Positions 58,818 to 64,000 of a stretch of DNA of 64,000 nucleotides are shown here, one piece after another. Made by a program: the position numbers and the translations under genes. The stretch comes from Pantoea cypripedii. GTDB lineage: Bacteria; Pseudomonadota; Gammaproteobacteria; Enterobacterales; Enterobacteriaceae. Within the stretch, counting starts at the first letter, position 1; each line of letters opens with the position of its first letter. The DNA is taken from positions 4,226,412 to 4,290,411 of the forward strand of contig NZ_MLJI01000001.1 of assembly GCF_002095535.1 (NCBI RefSeq), read 5' to 3'. The notes beneath the pieces were generated by a model. The model had not been told where the DNA came from. It saw nothing but the letters and a program-made list of their open reading frames with translations, and ran no database searches.

Positions 58818-59966
58818 GTGAAGACAAAATTACCACCTTTTATCGAACTCTACCGCCAGCTGATTGCCACACCGTCGATCAGTGCCACTGACGCCGCACT
58901 CGATCAGAGCAATGAAACTTTAATCAATTTGCTGGCAGGCTGGTTTCGCGATCTTGGTTTCACTACCGAGGTGCAACCGGTACCGGGTACGCGGCATAAA
59001 TTTAACCTGCTGGCGAAGACGGGATCGGGCGCGGGTGGCCTGTTACTGGCGGGGCACACCGATACCGTTCCGTTCGATGATGGCCGCTGGACGCGCGATC
59101 CTTTTACCCTGACTGAGCACGACAACAAGTTATACGGTTTAGGCACCGCAGATATGAAAGGCTTCTTTGCCTTTATTCTGGATGCACTGCGTGACGTTGA
59201 CGTGACCAAACTGAGCAAACCGCTCTACATCCTCGCGACCGCCGATGAAGAAACCACCATGGCAGGGGCGAAGTATTTTGCCGAATCCACCCAGCTGCGT
59301 CCGGATTGCGCCATCATCGGCGAGCCGACGTCACTGAAGCCAGTGCGCGCGCACAAAGGCCATCTCTCGAATGTGATTCGTATTCAGGGACAATCGGGCC
59401 ACTCCAGTGACCCATCACGCGGTGTGAACGCGATTGAATTGATGCATGAGTCGATCACCCAGCTGATGCAGCTGCGTAATACGCTGAAAACGCGTTACAA
59501 CCATGATGGTTTTGCCATCCCCTACCCGACCATGAACTTCGGCCATATTCATGGTGGTGATGCCGCCAACCGCATTTGCGCCTGCTGTGAACTGCATATG
59601 GATATTCGTCCGCTGCCGGGCCTGACGCTGAGCGATCTGGATGGTCTGCTGAATGAAGCGCTGGCCCCGGTGAGCGAACGCTGGCCAGGCCGGTTGACCG
59701 TGGGTGAGCTGCATCCGCCGATTCCGGGTTATGAATGTCCGGTGGATCATGAGCTGGTGAAAGTGGTGGAGAAATTGCTGGGCACACCAACCGAAGTGGT
59801 GAACTATTGCACCGAAGCGCCGTTTATTCAGCAATTGTGCCCCACCCTGGTGTTAGGCCCAGGTTCCATCAACCAGGCCCATCAGCCGGATGAATTTATT
59901 GATACGGCATTTATTAAACCAACCCATGCGCTTATCACGCAGGTTGTGCATCATTTTTGTCACTGA
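58818..59966 (+). CDS. argE: Acetylornithine deacetylase
   Basis: Zinc deacetylase, 382 aa (E. coli 383), starting at GTG as in E. coli. Metal residues in '[14 protein letters not shown]', 'GLGTADMKG' and '[10 protein letters not shown]'. Divergent from argC. A hairpin GGGGCATTT/AAATGCCCC follows at 59979-60012 but lacks a U-tract. Confidence 0.98.
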   Translation: MKTKLPPFIELYRQLIATPSISATDAALDQSNETLINLLAGWFRDLGFTTEVQPVPGTRHKFNLLAKTGSGAGGLLLAGHTDTVPFDDGRWTRDPFTLTEHDNKLYGLGTADMKGFFAFILDALRDVDVTKLSKPLYILATADEETTMAGAKYFAESTQLRPDCAIIGEPTSLKPVRAHKGHLSNVIRIQGQSGHSSDPSRGVNAIELMHESITQLMQLRNTLKTRYNHDGFAIPYPTMNFGHIHGGDAANRICACCELHMDIRPLPGLTLSDLDGLLNEALAPVSERWPGRLTVGELHPPIPGYECPVDHELVKVVEKLLGTPTEVVNYCTEAPFIQQLCPTLVLGPGSINQAHQPDEFIDTAFIKPTHALITQVVHHFCH

Positions 59967-60210
59967 TGAATAATCGATGGGGCATTTCACTGTTTAATCA
60001 GCAAAATGCCCCGTCAATGTTCGGGATTTGATAATAAGAATAACTTATCTCGCTTCACTCTCGTTAAATTCTTTGAATTTCCATCATTTAGCAGCGAAAT
60101 TTCGTCAGTTTAAGGCAATTGACGAACAGAGCGATACGTGGCTAGATAAAAGACGAAGTTATGCCCGTTGGGTATATAGATTAAAAAGACGATAAGGGTG
60201 TCAGGGTCAC

Positions 60211-62862
60211 ATGAACGAACAATATTCCGCAATGCGAAGTAATGTCAGTATGCTCGGCAAACTGCTCGGGGATACGATAAAGGATGCACTGGGAGAGAAC
60301 ATCCTCGATCGGGTGGAGACCATCCGCAAACTCTCTAAGTCATCTCGTGCAGGAAATGACACTCATCGTAAGGAACTGCTGTCCACACTGCAAAATCTGT
60401 CCAATGACGAGCTGCTCCCCGTAGCGCGTGCATTTAGTCAGTTCCTGAATCTCACCAACGTGGCTGAGCAGTATCAGACCATTGCGCGTAGTGGCGACGG
60501 TGCGAATAACCCGGAGCTACTGAAAACCACCTTTGATCGTCTGAAACAACAGAAAGACCTCAACGAAAACGATATCCGCGCGGCAATTGAATCGCTTTCG
60601 CTGGAGCTGGTGCTCACGGCGCACCCGACTGAAATTACCCGCCGTACACTGATCCATAAACTGGTTGAAGTGAACAGCTGCCTGCAACAACTCGACCACA
60701 GCGATATCACCGGGTATGAGTACAACCAGGTGATGCGCCGTCTGCGCCAGCTGGTTGCTCAGGCCTGGCACACCGACGAAATCCGTAAATACCGTCCGAC
60801 CCCGGTCGATGAAGCCAAATGGGGCTTTGCCGTGGTGGAAAACAGCCTGTGGGAAGGCGTACCGGCGTTTCTGCGTGAGCTGAATGAGCAGGTGGAAGAA
60901 ACCTTTGGTATGCAGTTGCCGGTGGATTTTGTCCCGGTGCAATTTACGTCATGGATGGGCGGCGACCGCGACGGTAACCCGAACGTCACTGCTAAGGTGA
61001 CGCGCCAGGCGATGCAGCTGGGTCGCTGGAAAGCCGCCGATTTGTTCCTGCGCGATATCGGCGTGCTGATTTCTGAGCTGTCGATGTCCGAATGCAGTGA
61101 CGAAGTGCGTGAACTGTGTGGCGACCCGGAAGCGCTGGAACCTTATCGCATGATTCTGAAGCGCATCCGCAGCCAGTTGATGTCCACACAAGCCTATATG
61201 GAGCATCGTCTGAAAGGCGAGCGTCTGCCGCGCCCGGCCGATTTACTGGTCTCCAACGATCAGCTGTGGCTGCCGCTGTATGCCATCTATCAGTCGCTGC
61301 AACAATGCGGCATGGGCATCATTGCCAATGGTCAGTTGCTGGATACGCTGCGCCGCGTGAAATGTTTTGGTGTGCCGCTGGTGCGTATCGATCTGCGTCA
61401 GGAGAGCACCCGTCATACTGAGGCGCTGGCAGAAGTAACTCGCTATCTCGGCCTCGGTGATTACGAAAGCTGGTCAGAAGCTGATAAACAAGCCTTCCTG
61501 ATCCGTGAACTGAATTCCAAACGTCCGCTGTTGCCACGCCAGTGGGAGCCGAGCGACAACACCCGCGAAGTGCTGGATACCTGCAAAGTGGCAGCAGAAG
61601 CTCCGCAAGGTTCGATTGCCGCCTACGTGATTTCGATGGCGAAGATGCCTTCCGACGTGCTGGCAGTGCATCTGCTGCTGAAAGAAGCGGGCATTCCCTA
61701 CGCCATGCCGGTGGCACCGCTGTTTGAAACCCTCGACGACCTGAACAACGCCAACGACGTGATGAGTCAGCTGTTGAGCATCGACTGGTATCGCGGCTTT
61801 ATTCAGGGCAAGCAGATGGTGATGATTGGCTACTCTGACTCGGCGAAAGATGCTGGCGTGATGGCTGCCAGCTGGGCGCAGTACCAGGCGCAGGATGCCC
61901 TGATCAAGACCTGTGAGAAAGCCGGTATCGCCCTGACGCTGTTCCACGGACGTGGCGGCTCCATCGGGCGTGGCGGTGCACCGGCGCACGCAGCGTTGCT
62001 GTCACAGCCACCGGGCAGCCTGAAAGGCGGCCTGCGCGTCACCGAGCAGGGTGAGATGATTCGCTTCAAATACGGCCTGCCGGAAGTGACGATTGCCAGC
62101 CTGTCGTTGTACACCGGGGCGATTCTCGAAGCCAACCTGATGCCGCCACCGGAGCCGAAAAGCGAATGGTGCGACATCATGGACGGTCTGTCGGCCCACT
62201 CCTGTGCGATGTACCGTGGCTATGTGCGTGAGAATCCTGATTTCGTACCCTATTTCCGCTCGGCTACGCCGGAGCAGGAACTGGGTAAACTGCCGCTCGG
62301 CTCACGTCCGGCGAAACGCCGTGCCAGCGGTGGTGTCGAATCACTGCGTGCTATCCCATGGATTTTTGCCTGGACGCAGAACCGTTTGATGCTGCCCGCC
62401 TGGCTGGGTGCAGGTGCCGCGATTCAGAAAGCGATGGAACAAGGCCACCAGGATCAGCTGGAGACAATGTGCCGCGACTGGCCATTCTTCTCTACCCGTC
62501 TCGGCATGCTGGAGATGGTGTTCTCGAAAGCCGACCTGTGGCTGGCGGAATACTACGATCAGCGCCTGGTCGATAAATCCCTGTGGCCGCTGGGCCAGCA
62601 GCTGCGCGATCAGCTGGATGCGGATATCAAAGCGGTGCTGACTATCGCTAACGATGCGCATCTGATGGCAGATCAACCGTGGATTGCTGAATCCATTGCC
62701 TTGCGTAACGTCTACACTGACCCGCTTAACGTGTTGCAGGCTGAACTGCTGCACCGTTCACGTGCGCAGGAAGAACGCGGAGACGAACCGGATGCGCGGG
62801 TAGAACAGGCGCTGATGGTCACCATCGCGGGTGTTGCGGCGGGAATGCGTAATACCGGTTAA
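60211..62862 (+). CDS. ppc: Phosphoenolpyruvate carboxylase
   Basis: 883 aa, the E. coli length. Catalytic His in '[14 protein letters not shown]', '[16 protein letters not shown]', '[14 protein letters not shown]' and the C-terminal 'MRNTG' with the anchor glycine. Makes oxaloacetate from PEP and bicarbonate for the TCA cycle. Adjacent to argE as in E. coli. Confidence 0.99.
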   Translation: MNEQYSAMRSNVSMLGKLLGDTIKDALGENILDRVETIRKLSKSSRAGNDTHRKELLSTLQNLSNDELLPVARAFSQFLNLTNVAEQYQTIARSGDGANNPELLKTTFDRLKQQKDLNENDIRAAIESLSLELVLTAHPTEITRRTLIHKLVEVNSCLQQLDHSDITGYEYNQVMRRLRQLVAQAWHTDEIRKYRPTPVDEAKWGFAVVENSLWEGVPAFLRELNEQVEETFGMQLPVDFVPVQFTSWMGGDRDGNPNVTAKVTRQAMQLGRWKAADLFLRDIGVLISELSMSECSDEVRELCGDPEALEPYRMILKRIRSQLMSTQAYMEHRLKGERLPRPADLLVSNDQLWLPLYAIYQSLQQCGMGIIANGQLLDTLRRVKCFGVPLVRIDLRQESTRHTEALAEVTRYLGLGDYESWSEADKQAFLIRELNSKRPLLPRQWEPSDNTREVLDTCKVAAEAPQGSIAAYVISMAKMPSDVLAVHLLLKEAGIPYAMPVAPLFETLDDLNNANDVMSQLLSIDWYRGFIQGKQMVMIGYSDSAKDAGVMAASWAQYQAQDALIKTCEKAGIALTLFHGRGGSIGRGGAPAHAALLSQPPGSLKGGLRVTEQGEMIRFKYGLPEVTIASLSLYTGAILEANLMPPPEPKSEWCDIMDGLSAHSCAMYRGYVRENPDFVPYFRSATPEQELGKLPLGSRPAKRRASGGVESLRAIPWIFAWTQNRLMLPAWLGAGAAIQKAMEQGHQDQLETMCRDWPFFSTRLGMLEMVFSKADLWLAEYYDQRLVDKSLWPLGQQLRDQLDADIKAVLTIANDAHLMADQPWIAESIALRNVYTDPLNVLQAELLHRSRAQEERGDEPDARVEQALMVTIAGVAAGMRNTG

Positions 62863-62884
62863 GTCCTCATGTCCTGTTGAGGAC

Positions 62885-62925
62885 AAAAAATGCGCGGCGA
62901 GTGTTGCAAAACGCCCGTCGCGCAT
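62885..62925 (-). terminator. Terminator after the DUF218 gene
   Basis: On the - strand ATGCGCGACG and CGCCGCGCAT pair with a mismatch around a loop, followed by TTTTTT. It lies about 40 bases after the stop of the last gene. A GTCCTCA/TGAGGAC hairpin just next to the ppc stop (62863-62884) may end ppc. Confidence 0.65.
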
Positions 62926-62963
62926 GACATTTGAATATCGTTTTTATTTCAACGCGTTAATTT

Positions 62964-64000
62964 TTATACACTCCCCCTTGTAAACGTCATCTCCAGCGGG
63001 TTAAACAACCCACGGAAAAACTGGTCTACTATCCTGATATTATTTTTATCTTCCATGGTGTGATTATTATTTTTCAGGCGAGAAATCATCTCCGCAGATA
63101 TGGACTCCATGGCATCAATGACGCTTTTATATTTTTCAACCACCTCTGTATCTTTTTTCTTTAATCCTTTTGCCATTGTCTGGATAGTATCTACCGCGCT
63201 ATCAAAGAACGAGTCCGGATAGAGCTGTGCATCAGCAGGCAAATAATCAGTATTCATAAGATAATGCAGTGTGGTCGAGAACTCGCGTAAAATCGCCAAT
63301 TTATCAGGTATGGTGATATATGCACCCTTTTCGCTAAAGGGGAATGACTCGATTTGATAACTATCTACTGCAATATCCAGTTGCTTTGCATACGTGTAAG
63401 TCTGACGAAAAACCGCTGCCGGTGTTCCGGCGATAATAATTGTCACTTTGTCTTCAGCCTGAATTTGATCATTCAGAATCCCCGCCACGTTGATGGCATT
63501 CTGACCACTGTTAGTGGACCAGGGATCAACGAGTATTTTTTCCTCCGCAACGCCATTGCTCATCAGAATATCTTTGAATCTGTCCGCTTCAGTTTGATTA
63601 GTAGAGATAGTATGGCGATCAGTTGTGCCATGCCCACCAAAACCACTCGTGATAATTTTCAGATGTGCGCAATTTTTAACCCGTTGAGCGATAAAAGATA
63701 CATAGGTTTCATCATTATTACCGTTTAATACGAGGTAATTTCCCGGTTTGTCATGCTGCTCCAGCCATTGTTTTTCAGACATCTCCTGTGATGTATTCAG
63801 GCTGACATTTTTGTTAGTTATCTGTAACGAGAGAGGTTGGGTCAACGTGCGCAGCTCATCGTCAGCGACCTGCGTTAAGAGATCTTTTATTTTATTAATC
63901 TCATCAGAAATCGCTTTATTTTCAACTGGAGAATCCTGAAGATGTCTTCCTTCCTGGATGAGGTTCTTCATGGTTTTTGCGGTCTGTAAATCAGCAATAT
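62964..64000 (-). CDS. DUF218 (YdcF/SanA/ElyC-like) protein, 5' end probably outside window
   Basis: The frame is open to the window edge with no stop before the internal ATG at 63971, and that ATG has no ribosome site, so the true start may lie beyond 64000. The core (about 65-220) matches the DUF218 fold: 'YLVLNGNNDETYVSFIAQRVK', a glycine turn 'TSGFGGHGT', 'TEADRFKDILMSNGV' and 'DPWSTNSGQNA', where Ser/Thr-Asn-x-x-N is typical. No signal peptide or membrane helix is visible in this part, unlike SanA or ElyC. Codon use is AT-rich and unlike ppc, which suggests acquisition. The C-terminal 120 residues are Lys-rich and unrecognised. Confidence 0.75.
   Translation of the reverse strand, partial: IADLQTAKTMKNLIQEGRHLQDSPVENKAISDEINKIKDLLTQVADDELRTLTQPLSLQITNKNVSLNTSQEMSEKQWLEQHDKPGNYLVLNGNNDETYVSFIAQRVKNCAHLKIITSGFGGHGTTDRHTISTNQTEADRFKDILMSNGVAEEKILVDPWSTNSGQNAINVAGILNDQIQAEDKVTIIIAGTPAAVFRQTYTYAKQLDIAVDSYQIESFPFSEKGAYITIPDKLAILREFSTTLHYLMNTDYLPADAQLYPDSFFDSAVDTIQTMAKGLKKKDTEVVEKYKSVIDAMESISAEMISRLKNNNHTMEDKNNIRIVDQFFRGLFNPLEMTFTRGSV

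Noticed and set aside
59979..60012. argE terminator
   Set aside because: The GGGGCATTT/AAATGCCCC stem is real, but the loop is long and no U-tract follows, so I did not list it as a terminator.

Overview
The window looks like chromosome of an Enterobacterales bacterium of the Pantoea/Erwinia type. The evidence is high-GC coding, E. coli-like housekeeping neighbourhoods (ilv, arg, btuB-murI, sthA-oxyR, hdfR-maoP-comM), and an argCBGH operon that contains the short-type argG, as in Erwiniaceae and Yersinia-like genomes but not E. coli K-12. The genus is inferred from layout and protein similarity by eye; no search was run.

Region 1 (1-16.9 kb) is the accessory part of most interest. It holds two convergent transcription units with 15 genes. 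The + unit encodes a five-part peptide ABC importer plus an S12 serine hydrolase with the active-site pattern of D-aminopeptidase DAP. The - unit encodes D-glutamate N-acetyltransferase DgcN, N-acetyl-D-glutamate racemase/dipeptide epimerase DgcA, a Gsi-like peptide importer, a DmpA-type P1 peptidase, an M55 D-aminopeptidase (DppA type) and an FAA hydrolase. Together they look like an island for importing and breaking down peptides that contain D-amino acids and passing D-glutamate into L-glutamate metabolism. Palindromic REP-like repeats sit between several of these genes.

Region 2 (17-32 kb) is a mixed region. It has a tiny AzuC-like gene with its own promoter and a possible CRP site, mntP with an MntR box, azoR, two MocR-type regulators (one beside an AhpD-like gene, one beside a LysE exporter), mqo, a 540-bp GC-rich pair of inverted repeats, a GST, a PhzF protein, an SDR, and the yhjC-yhjD-yhjE block.

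Region 3 (32-46 kb) is the branched-chain amino acid block: ilvC, ilvY and ilvLGMEDA with an intact ilvG and an attenuator. It continues with comM, maoP, hdfR, tRNA-Trp, tRNA-Asp and an rRNA operon. The rRNA operon is not real as written: 194 nt of 23S are joined to 444 nt of 16S through the 12-mer CTAGCTAGCTAG, a typical scaffold linker.

Region 4 (46-63 kb) holds murI, btuB with a cobalamin riboswitch, trmA, yijD, fabR, sthA, oxyR with a probable OxyS small RNA, argHGBC, argE with two ARG boxes, and ppc. The last gene (DUF218 type) is AT-rich, runs off the window edge and looks recently acquired.
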